Positions 1-6,384 of a stretch of DNA of 6,968 nucleotides are shown here, piece after piece (position 1 is the stretch's first letter; each line of letters starts with the position of its first letter). Under the pieces are notes generated by a model that saw only the letters and a program-made list of their open reading frames with translations, searched no databases and was not told the origin of the DNA. The stretch lies in assembly GCA_946480655.1 (NCBI GenBank), contig CAMLKN010000119.1, positions 1 to 6,968 on the forward strand. The letters run 5' to 3'. The translations under genes and the position numbers were made by a program. The DNA is from an uncultured Devosia sp. GTDB lineage: Bacteria > Pseudomonadota > Alphaproteobacteria > Rhizobiales > Devosiaceae.

Positions 1-1049
1 TTCTTGGCGGCGATGATGTCCTGGGCTTCCTGGGTCGCGGAGGGGGCCACGATCACTTCGGTGAAGACCTTGACGATCTCGGTGGCCGTCTCGGCGTCGA
101 TTTCGCGGTTGGTGGCGACAATGCCGCCAAAAGCCGAGACCGGGTCGGTACGCAGGGCCTTGAGGTAGGCCGTCTTGAGATCACCGGCGACGGCCACGCC
201 GCAGGGATTGGCATGCTTGATGATGGCGACGGCCGCGGTTTCTTCGGGCGCGAATTCGCTGACCAGTTCGAAGGCGGCATCGGTATCGTTGATATTGTTG
301 TAGGAGAGGGTCTTGCCCTGCACCTGGGTGGCGGTGGCAACGCCCGGGCGGTTCTCGCCGGTCTTGTAGAAGGCGGCCCATTGATGCGGGTTTTCGCCAT
401 AGCGCATGACTTCGCTCAGCGTGCCGGCAAAGCTGCGATAGGTCACATCGGCAAAGTCGATTTCCTTGGCGAACCAGCTCGAAATGGCGCTGTCATAAGC
501 GGCGGTGCGGGCATAGGCCTTGGCTGCAAGGCGCTGGCGCATTTCGAAGGGAATGCCGCCCGCCCTGATGGCCTCGAGAATGGCCGGATAGTCGGCCGGA
601 TCGACGACGACGGTGACATAGGCATGGTTCTTGGCGGCCGAGCGCACCATGGCGGGGCCACCGATGTCGATATTTTCGATGATCTCGTCATAGGAGGCGC
701 CGGACGCGACGGTCTTTTCGAACGGGTAGAGATTGACGGCCACGAGGTCGATGGGGCCGATTTCGTGTTCGTCCATCGAGGCCTTGTGGGCCGGGTTGTC
801 GCGGACCGAGAGCAGGCCGCCATGCACCTTGGGATGGAGCGTCTTGACGCGGCCATCCATCATTTCGGGGAAGCCGGTCAAATCGGAAATGTCGCGGACG
901 GGAAGGCCGGCCTCGCTGATCAGCTTGTGGGTGCCGCCGGTCGAGACCAGTTCGACACCGGCTTCCGCCAGCCCGCGGGCAAAGTCGGCCATGCCCGATT
1001 TGTCGAATACCGAAAGCAGTGCCCGCCCGACCGTTACCGTCTTGCCCAT
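1..1049 (-). CDS. purH: PurH, bifunctional AICAR formyltransferase/IMP cyclohydrolase (3' end beyond window)
   Basis: PurH carries out the last two steps of purine synthesis in the cytosol: formylation of AICAR with 10-formyl-THF, then ring closure to IMP. The first 349 codons are present, of roughly 530 usual for the family; the gene runs off the left edge. The N-terminal MGS-like cyclohydrolase domain (about residues 1-200) shows STGGT at 36-40, DGRVKTLHP at 65-73, NLYPF at 106-110 and ENIDIGG at 125-131. The transformylase domain then begins with GENPHQ near 218-223, LSYNN near 248-252 and the Lys-His pair of IIKHANPCG (K278, H279), which is catalytic in known homologues. The ATG at 1049-1047 is chosen because an in-frame TGA lies 24 bases upstream of it; only a weak GGCGAG purine run precedes it. 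It is downstream of the heparinase-like gene, same strand, with a 73-base gap. The frame is intact, and identification is secure. Confidence 0.96.
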   Translation of the reverse strand, partial: MGKTVTVGRALLSVFDKSGMADFARGLAEAGVELVSTGGTHKLISEAGLPVRDISDLTGFPEMMDGRVKTLHPKVHGGLLSVRDNPAHKASMDEHEIGPIDLVAVNLYPFEKTVASGASYDEIIENIDIGGPAMVRSAAKNHAYVTVVVDPADYPAILEAIRAGGIPFEMRQRLAAKAYARTAAYDSAISSWFAKEIDFADVTYRSFAGTLSEVMRYGENPHQWAAFYKTGENRPGVATATQVQGKTLSYNNINDTDAAFELVSEFAPEETAAVAIIKHANPCGVAVAGDLKTAYLKALRTDPVSAFGGIVATNREIDAETATEIVKVFTEVIVAPSATQEAQDIIAAK

Positions 1050-1122
1050 GGAAATGTCGTCTCGCCGTCAATGGAGGAATTTGCGGCGCTCGCTAGCACG
1101 AGACGGGCCAAAGGCCAATCTC
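1050..1122 (-). promoter_or_regulatory. purH leader / heparinase 3' gap with possible competing stems
   Basis: This is the gap between the heparinase-like stop and the purH start. Read on the minus strand, a hairpin sits directly after the stop: GAGA, two bases, GGCC, UUU loop, GGCC, two bases, UCUC (plus-strand 1100-1122). A second option pairs CGTCTCG with CGAGACG (plus-strand 1099-1105 and 1058-1064, 34 bases apart), and the CGAGACG arm overlaps the weak Shine-Dalgarno-like purines of purH. Both options use bases 1100-1103, so they exclude each other. No U tract follows the first hairpin, so it is not a standard intrinsic terminator. A regulatory role is inference only; short GC-rich stems are common in such DNA. 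Confidence 0.25.
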
Positions 1123-2754
1123 TCATTGCTGCTCGAGCGTGAAAATCCAGGCGACTTCGGTATCGGCGGTGACCGTGGTTTCGAGCACCATCTGCCGCGT
1201 CCGATGGAAGCCGAGATAGGCGGATTGGCGCACGCTGTCTTCCTCGCGGAACTGTGCCCCTTCCCAGAGGAAGCTCCAGACCACGCCATTGGGCAGGACC
1301 AGCCGGGCGATGCCTTCTCCAGTCGTCCGGCGCACCTTGACGCCGGGCGCGAGGTGGAAGCGCAGGGCCAAGAGGCCATCGGGTTCGCCCTTGGCGATGA
1401 TCCGGTCCTGGCCGACCAGCGTCGTGCCTTCGGACAGGAGGGTGAGGCGGCGCTCGATTTCGACGCCGAAGCGGCCGGCATAGCCGGCGCTGGTCATGGT
1501 CAGCATGTGCTCGGCGGTGTCGAGCGCCATGGCCTGGGCCGAGGTGTTGCGGCTTGCGCGCTGGGCTGCACCCTCCGCATCAATGGTGGGGGATGAATGG
1601 GCCACGGCCTGGCGGAAGAGGTCCTGGCTGTCCGGCAGGTCGGAAGGGGCGGGGCCACAGGAGCCCACGATCAGTTCGCTGCCATGGGCGAATTCGAAGG
1701 CCAGGGCGCCGTCATGGGCCTCGCCGTCGAAGCCCGGTGGGGGCCGGAGGCCGCTGTCGCCTATGATGACCGTGTCGCCGGCGCGGACAATGCCGTAGCC
1801 GCCCAGGAGGCGCGAGCGCCGCGAGGCAGAAGGGCCATTGGCCTGCACGGCGACCAGCACGTCATGCGGCACCTGTCCGCAACCGTTGAAATAGACCGGC
1901 TCGCCACTCGATAGCGTCAGGGCATCGAGGGATTCATGCATGCGGTCGATGCGATTGGTCAGTTCCGCCATGGCGGGGCTGCCATGCCGCCCCACGGCGC
2001 GGCGGAGGCTCGCCAGTTCCACCAGAAGCGCCAATTGCAGCTTCGGGTTGCGCGACAGGTGCAGGCCATCGCTGTCGAGTTGCTGGGCCAGCAGCGCGTC
2101 GAGCCGGGCGACATGGGTATCGATGTCGGGCACGTCGCCGATATTGCACAGTTCGGCGCCCAAAAGGCCGATCGCGGCAAAGAGCGCCTCCACCGCATCG
2201 GCGGCGAGGGCGCCGCGCACGCGCAGGCTCTGCACCTGGGTGGAAAGGGCGCGCTGGATGGTTCGCGTCTGGTCCGGCGTTGCGCCGTCGAGAATGAGCG
2301 TCAGGTGCCTGAGCCAGTTGAGCACGCGCTGGGCGGTGAGGGTCAGGGTCCAGCTATCGGCTTCGAACTGGCCTTCGCGTCCGATCCAGTCGAGCACGAG
2401 GGTGCGAGCGAAGAGCTTTTCTCCCGAGTCCCGGGAATCGCGGAAGTGCCGGAGCCAGGAGAAGCTGTGGAGGTTGTTCCACCAATCGGGGTGGTCGACA
2501 TCGATGGAGAAGGGCGAGGCGCCGCCGGTCTCGAACAGCTTGGAGGCCAAGAGATAGCGGCCAGACATCATTTCGCGCACGGCGTCGCGGTCGGCCGGGC
2601 GGAAATCGGGCAGGTCGCCGGCAAAGGCATGGTCGGTCTGGCCGCGCCAGGTCCAGCGCAGCACGGGCAGAGTGACGATCTGGTCGGCCAGGCCCAGCGC
2701 CGCGCGCCGGCCCGCCGAGAGCAGTCCCCCACTCATCTGCCGGCCCTCGCCCAT
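1123..2754 (-). CDS. Heparinase II/III family protein (alginate-lyase-like fold), substrate unknown
   Basis: A 543-residue protein that reads as the heparinase II/III-like family found beside rsmB and purH in many Hyphomicrobiales. Visible family landmarks are PDWWNNLHSFSWLRHF near 89-104 and DGLHLSRNPKLQLALLVELASLR at 229-251 in the helical N-terminal part. The beta-rich C-terminal part shows AHDGALAFEF at 346-355 with GSELIVGSCG following, AHSSPTID near 385-392, RRLTLL at 435-440, FHLAPGVKV at 466-474, LPNGVVW at 487-493 and YLGFHRTRQMVLE at 513-525. Known relatives are polysaccharide lyases acting on uronic-acid polymers, but the rhizobial branch has no established substrate that I can name. 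I see no signal peptide, which is odd for a secreted lyase. Start: the ATG at 2754 opens the frame, but the second ATG (codon 7, at 2736) has GAGG eight bases upstream and may be the true start. It lies 89 bases after rsmB on the same strand and may be cotranscribed with it. Confidence 0.85.
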   Translation of the reverse strand: MGEGRQMSGGLLSAGRRAALGLADQIVTLPVLRWTWRGQTDHAFAGDLPDFRPADRDAVREMMSGRYLLASKLFETGGASPFSIDVDHPDWWNNLHSFSWLRHFRDSRDSGEKLFARTLVLDWIGREGQFEADSWTLTLTAQRVLNWLRHLTLILDGATPDQTRTIQRALSTQVQSLRVRGALAADAVEALFAAIGLLGAELCNIGDVPDIDTHVARLDALLAQQLDSDGLHLSRNPKLQLALLVELASLRRAVGRHGSPAMAELTNRIDRMHESLDALTLSSGEPVYFNGCGQVPHDVLVAVQANGPSASRRSRLLGGYGIVRAGDTVIIGDSGLRPPPGFDGEAHDGALAFEFAHGSELIVGSCGPAPSDLPDSQDLFRQAVAHSSPTIDAEGAAQRASRNTSAQAMALDTAEHMLTMTSAGYAGRFGVEIERRLTLLSEGTTLVGQDRIIAKGEPDGLLALRFHLAPGVKVRRTTGEGIARLVLPNGVVWSFLWEGAQFREEDSVRQSAYLGFHRTRQMVLETTVTADTEVAWIFTLEQQ

Positions 2755-2843
2755 TCGGGCACCATAGAGGGCCTGATGTCCTTTTGTGCTGCCAATTGTT
2801 TTCCTTGCCGGCAGCCCATTCGCTTCTGCCGCATCGTCGCCCT
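2755..2843 (-). other. rsmB-heparinase intergenic gap
   Basis: An 89-base gap that shows no convincing promoter or terminator. It holds a 6-base inverted repeat, GCTGCC at 2788-2793 and GGCAGC at 2810-2815, with a 16-base spacer and no T tract. The heparinase reading frame stays open across the whole gap on the minus strand but offers no ATG, GTG or TTG, so translation of that gene cannot start further upstream by a standard codon. Confidence 0.35.
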
Positions 2844-4190
2844 TTAGCCTGTTCGGCGGAATCGCGCCACGAAGAACCCATCCATACCCATATTTCCACT
2901 GCCCGGGGTCATGGCGGGATGGGTCCGCACCAGCCCCTTCGCGGTCACCGCTTCCTCAAGGCCCGGCAGTTCGGCCGGGGCCACCGGCAGCAATTGCAGC
3001 CCCGGCAGGGTTTCCAGCGCCCAGGCCGCCTGGTCCTCGCCCTCTGCCGGCTCCAGCGAACAGACGCAGTAGATCAGCGTGCCACCCGGCGCGAGGCACC
3101 GATAGGCATTGGCCATGAGCGCCCGCTGCAGCCGCACCCGGCCGGCAATGTCCTGGGCCGACCGGCTCCAAAGCACTTCGGGATGGCGACGGAAGGTGCC
3201 GGTGGCCGAACAGGGCGCGTCGAGCAGCACGCCATCGAAGGGCTTGGCCGGGTCGAAGGTGGCCGCATCGGCTTCGACCACTTTGGGTGCATAGCCCAGC
3301 CGCGTCATGTTCTGGCGCAGTCGATCAAGCCGGGCGGCGTCACTGTCGAGCGCCGTTACCTTGTAGCCGGCCTTGATCAGTTGCGCCGTCTTGCCGCCGG
3401 GGGCGGCGCAGAGATCGAGCACGCTGCTGCCGGCAGGCAGGTTCAGCAGCCGGGCCGGCAGGGCCGAGGCGGCGTCCTGAACCCACCAGCGTCCCTCCTC
3501 ATAGCCGGGCAGGGCTTCCACCGGCCGGTCGCGGGTCTCGAGGCGCACGCTGTCGGCGATCAGCCGCTCGGCACCCAGTGCCGCGACGAGGTCAGCATCG
3601 TCGTCGCGCAAGGTGAGGTCCAGCGGGGCCCCATCCACCAAGGCGTCGGCAAAGCGGGAGACGGCCTCGGCGCCATAGGCCTCGGTCCAGCTTTTCGCAA
3701 AGGTCCCGGGGAGCAGCAGCGCCTCGTCCATGAGACCATAGCGGGCCGAATTGGCCTGTGCCCGGCGCAGCACGGCATTCATCAGGCCCGAAAGGTGCCG
3801 GGCCTTGTTGTCGCGCTTGATGGCCTCGACGGCGAGGAAAAGGGCGCTGTGCGCTCCAAGGTCGGGCAGGAAGACCAGCTGCGCCAGCGACAGGCGCAAG
3901 ACGGCCTCGAAAGTGCCGGATCGCGGCGGCAGGCCCTTTTCGAGGAGGTCCGCCAGCATGGCATTGATCTGGCCGTGTCGCCGAAGGGCCGTGGTGATGA
4001 GCCGGTTGGCCAGTGCCCGGTCGCGCCCGTCCGCCAGGTCCCCGGCGCCGAGCGGCACAAAATGCTCGCCGCCCAGGACGGTCTTGAGCCGCTGGGCGGC
4101 CATGAGGCGAAGTTTCAGACCCGCCGGTTCGGTGCGTTGCGCCAATTCGTCAACTCGGTTGCGGCGCGCATCCGTTGCGGCGGGCGCCAT
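2844..4190 (-). CDS. rsmB: RsmB-type 16S rRNA m5C methyltransferase (C967 family, Sun/Fmu)
   Basis: RsmB transfers a methyl group from S-adenosylmethionine to C5 of a cytosine in 16S rRNA (C967 in E. coli numbering), in the cytosol. The 448-residue length suits the family. Residues about 1-150 form the NusB-like RNA-binding domain, with LANRLITTALRRHG near 60-73 and HLSGLMNAVLRR near 142-153. The Rossmann methyltransferase domain follows: SAM-binding DLCAAPGGKT at 259-268, LDSDAARL near 281-288, motif IV DAPCSATGTFRRHPE at 324-338 with C327, and motif VI CVCSLEPAEGE at 375-385 with C377. These two cysteines correspond to the catalytic pair of NSUN/RsmB enzymes. It ends with the usual MDGFFVARFRR. 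The ATG overlaps the htpX stop by one base (TAATG), pointing to translational coupling; GGGGA lies only two bases before the ATG, which is tight. Related RsmF is less likely because of the NusB domain. Confidence 0.95.
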   Translation of the reverse strand: MAPAATDARRNRVDELAQRTEPAGLKLRLMAAQRLKTVLGGEHFVPLGAGDLADGRDRALANRLITTALRRHGQINAMLADLLEKGLPPRSGTFEAVLRLSLAQLVFLPDLGAHSALFLAVEAIKRDNKARHLSGLMNAVLRRAQANSARYGLMDEALLLPGTFAKSWTEAYGAEAVSRFADALVDGAPLDLTLRDDDADLVAALGAERLIADSVRLETRDRPVEALPGYEEGRWWVQDAASALPARLLNLPAGSSVLDLCAAPGGKTAQLIKAGYKVTALDSDAARLDRLRQNMTRLGYAPKVVEADAATFDPAKPFDGVLLDAPCSATGTFRRHPEVLWSRSAQDIAGRVRLQRALMANAYRCLAPGGTLIYCVCSLEPAEGEDQAAWALETLPGLQLLPVAPAELPGLEEAVTAKGLVRTHPAMTPGSGNMGMDGFFVARFRRTG

Positions 4191-5173
4191 TATCCCCAGG
4201 GTCCGCGGACATTTCCGTCATCTTCGGTGCGTCCGGCGGTCGGCACGCGCCAGCCGCCACCGCTGTCATTGCTGCGCGAAGCAGCACGCGGGCGGGGCTG
4301 GGGCCTGCGCCCCTTATCGTCCACGCTCATCTCGTCGGCAAGCCTTTGCAGGGCGGCAATGCGGTTGCCGGTGTCGGGATGGGTGGAAAAGAGGTTGTCC
4401 ATGCGGGCGCCCGAGAGCGGATTGACGATGTACATATGGGCCATGGCCGGGTTGCGCTCGGCCGCGACATTGACCTGGCGGCCGGCGAATGTCGCGATCT
4501 TGTGGAGTGCCGAGGCCAGGGCAATCGGATCGCCGGAAATTTCGGCGCCATGCTTGTCGGCCTCGTATTCGCGGGTCCGGCTCACCGCCATCTGCACCAT
4601 CATGGCGGCGACGGGCGCAAGGAACACCATCAACAGCGCGCCAACCCCGCCCAGCGGATTGTCGCGATTATTGCCGCCACCGAAGAACAGGCCGAACTGC
4701 GCCAGCGCCGAAATGGCACCGGCCAGGGTGGCCGTGATGGTCATGGTCAGCGTGTCGCGATTCTTGATATGGGCCAGCTCATGCGCGACCACGCCCGCCA
4801 CTTCGCGCGTATCGAGCTGGCGCAAGAGGCCCGCGGACACGGCCACGGCGGCATTGTTGGGGTCGCGGCCGGTGGCAAAGGCATTGGGTTGCTCGGTCTC
4901 GATCACATAGACGGAAGGGGTCGGGATGCCGGCGCGCCTGGAGAGCACATCGACCATGTCATAGAGTTCGGGGGCGCGGGAGCGTTCCACGGGGACGGCG
5001 TTCTGCATGCGCAGCACCATCTTGTCGGAGTTCCAGTAGGCAAAAAGGTTGGTTGCCGCCGCAAAGGCCAAAGCAACCATCATGCCGCCGGTGCCACCGA
5101 TAAAGTAACCCACCACCATGAACAGCGCCGTCATCCCGGCCAGCAGGACGAAGGTGCGGAACATATTGAACAT
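4190..5173 (-). CDS. htpX: HtpX, membrane zinc metalloprotease (M48B)
   Basis: HtpX is an inner-membrane protease that cuts misfolded or damaged membrane proteins, working alongside FtsH in E. coli. The 327-residue product starts MFNMFRTF. Two hydrophobic segments lie near residues 8-26 and 29-47, with the family motif [11 protein letters not shown] at 46-56. QPNAFATG at 95-102 and the zinc motif [10 protein letters not shown] at 131-140 (H131, E132, H135) follow, then two membrane segments near 143-164 and 170-195, and the third zinc ligand in [11 protein letters not shown] (E202). [15 protein letters not shown] near 241-255 and [11 protein letters not shown] at 262-272 are also typical. Residues 282-327 are a polar, Arg/Pro/Gly/Ser-rich tail ending GPWG. 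The start at 5173 was chosen because AGGGG lies about ten bases upstream and homologues begin just before the first membrane helix; the open frame to 5407 has a non-homologous N-terminus lying opposite another gene. The second Met (codon 4) is an alternative. It leads the run into rsmB. Confidence 0.96.
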   Translation of the reverse strand: MFNMFRTFVLLAGMTALFMVVGYFIGGTGGMMVALAFAAATNLFAYWNSDKMVLRMQNAVPVERSRAPELYDMVDVLSRRAGIPTPSVYVIETEQPNAFATGRDPNNAAVAVSAGLLRQLDTREVAGVVAHELAHIKNRDTLTMTITATLAGAISALAQFGLFFGGGNNRDNPLGGVGALLMVFLAPVAAMMVQMAVSRTREYEADKHGAEISGDPIALASALHKIATFAGRQVNVAAERNPAMAHMYIVNPLSGARMDNLFSTHPDTGNRIAALQRLADEMSVDDKGRRPQPRPRAASRSNDSGGGWRVPTAGRTEDDGNVRGPWG

Positions 5174-5185
5174 TTCTCGAACCCC

Positions 5186-5214
5186 TTGGGTTGGCTTGTC
5201 TGGCCAACTATGTT
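5186..5214 (+). promoter_or_regulatory. Weak promoter candidate for the SDHAF4-like gene
   Basis: TTGGGT at 5186-5191 and TATGTT at 5209-5214 are separated by 17 bases and partly match the -35 and -10 boxes of a housekeeping promoter reading toward the SDHAF4-like gene about 50 bases downstream. The match is poor (three and four of six bases), and similar matches occur by chance. The divergent layout requires promoters here for both genes; I see no convincing box pair for htpX on the minus strand. Confidence 0.18.
5190..5208. repeat. Inverted repeat in the htpX/SDHAF4-like divergent region
   Basis: GTTGGC at 5190-5195 and GCCAAC at 5203-5208 form perfect 6-base arms around a 7-base spacer. 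The repeat falls between the two boxes of the plus-strand promoter candidate and 17-35 bases before the htpX start, so it could be an operator or a small hairpin in the htpX leader. It resembles no operator I can name. Its presence is certain; its function is a guess. Confidence 0.3.
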
Positions 5215-5267
5215 GTGTGCCACTCGGTTCCGTGCAAGCGGATGACCAAAAGGTAATGGAATTGCCC

Positions 5268-5486
5268 ATGGATGACGAGATTCCGGACGCGGAGGCGGTG
5301 GTGCCGCCAGCGCCAGCCAAGGTCCTGACCCCCGCCGCACAGCGGGCACTGGCGGAAGCAGAGGCGCGCCGGCAGGCGATCGATGCGGCCACGGCCATGG
5401 CCCCCAAGGAAAAGGGCGGGCGGGGCGGGCTCGAGCCAGGCCGCTATGGCGATTGGGAGATCAAGGGTCTCACCAGCGACTTCTAG
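5268..5486 (+). CDS. SDHAF4 family protein (DUF1674), probable succinate dehydrogenase assembly factor
   Basis: A 72-residue soluble protein, the only plus-strand gene here. The C-terminus carries the family signature: [24 protein letters not shown] at about 49-72, with the RYGDW...G...DF pattern also found in mitochondrial SDHAF4. The N-terminal part has [20 protein letters not shown] (13-32), Ala/Glu-rich and probably helical, also common in bacterial members. In mitochondria the family binds flavinated SdhA and helps it join SdhB; the same role in bacteria is inferred. Two in-frame starts compete: ATG at 5256 (76 residues, AAAAGG only two bases before it) and ATG at 5268 (72 residues, GGA seven bases before it). 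I prefer 5268 for spacing, but both are possible. It is divergent from htpX and converges on the Flp-like gene with a three-base gap between stops. Confidence 0.88.
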   Translation: MDDEIPDAEAVVPPAPAKVLTPAAQRALAEAEARRQAIDAATAMAPKEKGGRGGLEPGRYGDWEIKGLTSDF

Positions 5487-5508
5487 CTTTTAGCCCGGGA
5501 AGAAGTCG
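5477..5508. terminator. Inverted repeat over both stops of the convergent pair; possible shared terminator
   Basis: CGACTTCT at 5477-5484 and AGAAGTCG at 5501-5508 are perfect 8-base arms with a 16-base spacer that holds the TAG of the plus-strand gene (its first base is in the arm) and the TAA of the minus-strand gene. A hairpin could form in either transcript. There is no clean T tract after either arm, and the arms encode the Asp-Phe endings of both proteins, so the symmetry may be a coding coincidence. Confidence 0.35.
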
Positions 5509-5636
5509 GTGATGTTGTAGCCAGCGGCCGAGACGGCGAAAGTCGTTGCGACGGTGACGATGGAAGCGATCAGCAGATACTCGATGAGGGTGATCGGGTT
5601 CTGCTGACGCAGATGGGTCACAAGGCGACGCAACAT
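5490..5636 (-). CDS. Small Flp/type IVb pilin-like protein (orphan)
   Basis: A 48-residue protein. It has a basic leader of 14 residues (with R3, R4, H8, R10), then ITLIEYLLIASIVTVATTF (15-33), one hydrophobic helix, then a short tail ending YNITDFFPG. The IEY.LIA pattern, with Glu at position +5 and Tyr at +6 after a leader of typical length, is the hallmark of Flp pilins, which TadV/CpaA peptidase cleaves and the Tad machine assembles. Unusually, the residue at -1 is Pro14, where Flp prepilins have Gly. The ATG at 5636 follows GGAAG by eight bases; an in-frame ATG at 5669 would give 59 residues but has no ribosome site and a leader that is too long. It lies 68 bases after ccmG on the same strand, with no tad/cpa genes in view. 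It could instead be a small membrane peptide unrelated to pili. Confidence 0.7.
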   Translation of the reverse strand: MLRRLVTHLRQQNPITLIEYLLIASIVTVATTFAVSAAGYNITDFFPG

Positions 5637-5704
5637 AGAGGTTTCTTCCGATACGCGAAGACCACCCATTTGCGGCCAACGAGATGAATAGAAGCTGAAC
5701 GGGG
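5637..5704 (-). other. ccmG to Flp-like gene gap
   Basis: A 68-base gap between two minus-strand genes. The only clear element is the GGAAG ribosome site of the small gene. TTGGCC on the minus strand (5684-5679) could be a -35-like box, but no good -10 box follows at the right distance. I see no terminator for the ccm operon, so read-through into the small gene is possible. Confidence 0.3.
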
Positions 5705-6238
5705 TCAGCTCCTGAGCGCTGCGATGGCCGGAAGCAGTTCACTTTCGATGGCTTCAGGCGTCAGCGGACCCACATGCTTGTAGACGATGACGCCCTTGGC
5801 GTCGACCAGGAAGGTCTCGGGCACGCCATAGACTCCCCAGTCGATCGAGACGCGGCGGTCGCGATCGGCGCCGACCGCATCATAGGGATTGCCCAGTTCG
5901 GCGAGGAAGGCGACGGCATTTTCCGGGGCATCGGAATGGTTGATGCCAAACAAGCGGATGCCGGTCTCGGCTTTCAGCGCCTCGAGCAGCGGATGCTCGT
6001 CGCGGCAGGGAATGCACCAGGAGGCAAAGACATTGACCAGGGTCGGTTCGCCGCTGAGGGCAGCCGAGCCGAAGCCGGGTACGTCAAGGCCCTCGACCGC
6101 CGCCAGCTCGAATTGCGGCACCGGCTTGTCGATCAGCACGGAGCGGACGAGGCTGGAATCGCGGTCGATGGAAAAGGCAAAGACCGAGACCAGGGCCACG
6201 AGCAGGATCAGCGGCAGGGCGAAGAGGGCGTAGCGCAT
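5705..6238 (-). CDS. ccmG: CcmG/DsbE, thiol:disulfide oxidoreductase for cytochrome c maturation
   Basis: CcmG is a membrane-anchored periplasmic thioredoxin-like protein that keeps the CXXCH cysteines of apocytochrome c reduced so heme can be attached, with electrons usually arriving from CcdA or DsbD. The 177-residue product has an N-terminal hydrophobic anchor (about residues 4-22). The thioredoxin domain contains LVNVFASWCIPCRDEHPLL, with the redox pair C75 and C78 (WCIPC at 74-78), and GVYGVPETFLVD at 135-146 with the cis-proline P140. GVYGVPETF is typical of CcmG/DsbE rather than general thioredoxins. Length and order match the family. The start ATG overlaps the ccmD stop by one base (TGATG), with GGGGA about eleven bases upstream, so translational coupling is likely. 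It is the last recognisable gene of the ccm operon here; no ccmE, F or H genes follow. Confidence 0.95.
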   Translation of the reverse strand: MRYALFALPLILLVALVSVFAFSIDRDSSLVRSVLIDKPVPQFELAAVEGLDVPGFGSAALSGEPTLVNVFASWCIPCRDEHPLLEALKAETGIRLFGINHSDAPENAVAFLAELGNPYDAVGADRDRRVSIDWGVYGVPETFLVDAKGVIVYKHVGPLTPEAIESELLPAIAALRS

Positions 6239-6384
6239 CAGCCGCGCTTGTCCCCGAGCTGGGCCAGCCGCGCCGTGACGCGGCGGCTGTCGGCGATCAC
6301 CCAGCCGATCAGGGCGACGAGGCCCAGCGACACGCCGGCATAGGCGGCGATGATGAATTGGGCATGCTGGCCGAGTTCGATCAT
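6238..6384 (-). CDS. ccmD: CcmD, small membrane subunit of the heme-release complex
   Basis: CcmD is a small inner-membrane protein that, with CcmC and the CcmAB ABC transporter, helps release heme-loaded CcmE. This 48-residue protein has a short N-terminus with the common HAQFI pattern at 7-11, a single membrane helix (about 10-30: the Ala/Gly-rich run ending GWVIAD), then a basic, charged tail (SRRVTARLAQLGDKRG, 33-48). The single helix followed by a charged cytoplasmic tail is the usual CcmD form, and the family is poorly conserved, so position matters most: it overlaps ccmC by four bases (ATGA) and ccmG by one. GGGGAGAG lies a few bases before the ATG, a strong ribosome site. Confidence 0.9.
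   Translation of the reverse strand: MIELGQHAQFIIAAYAGVSLGLVALIGWVIADSRRVTARLAQLGDKRG

Noticed and set aside
213..1142. A plus-strand open frame of 309 codons opposite purH
   Set aside because: It is antisense to the whole N-terminal half of purH, which is unmistakable; composition is that of a shadow frame. The same holds for the plus-strand frame at 733-1596.
1936..2847. Plus-strand open frames opposite the heparinase-like gene
   Set aside because: Shadow frames with no recognisable domain, lying antisense to a gene with several family motifs.
2784..4910. A 708-codon open frame on the plus strand opposite rsmB and htpX
   Set aside because: It lies antisense to two genes with clear catalytic motifs, its translation shows no family resemblance and is rich in Arg, Gly, His and Gln, and GC-rich DNA often keeps antisense frames open.
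4175..5245. A plus-strand open frame rich in His and Gly opposite htpX
   Set aside because: Antisense to htpX; the His and Gly content follows from the opposite strand and shows no ordered metal-binding motif.
5118..5267. An N-terminal extension of the SDHAF4-like gene to 5118
   Set aside because: It would run antisense into htpX, and family members start close to the Pro/Ala-rich segment after 5268.
5174..5407. An N-terminal extension of htpX to 5407
   Set aside because: The extra 78 residues are Ala/Ser-rich, lack homology to HtpX and lie antisense to the SDHAF4-like gene; a normal start with a ribosome site is at 5173.
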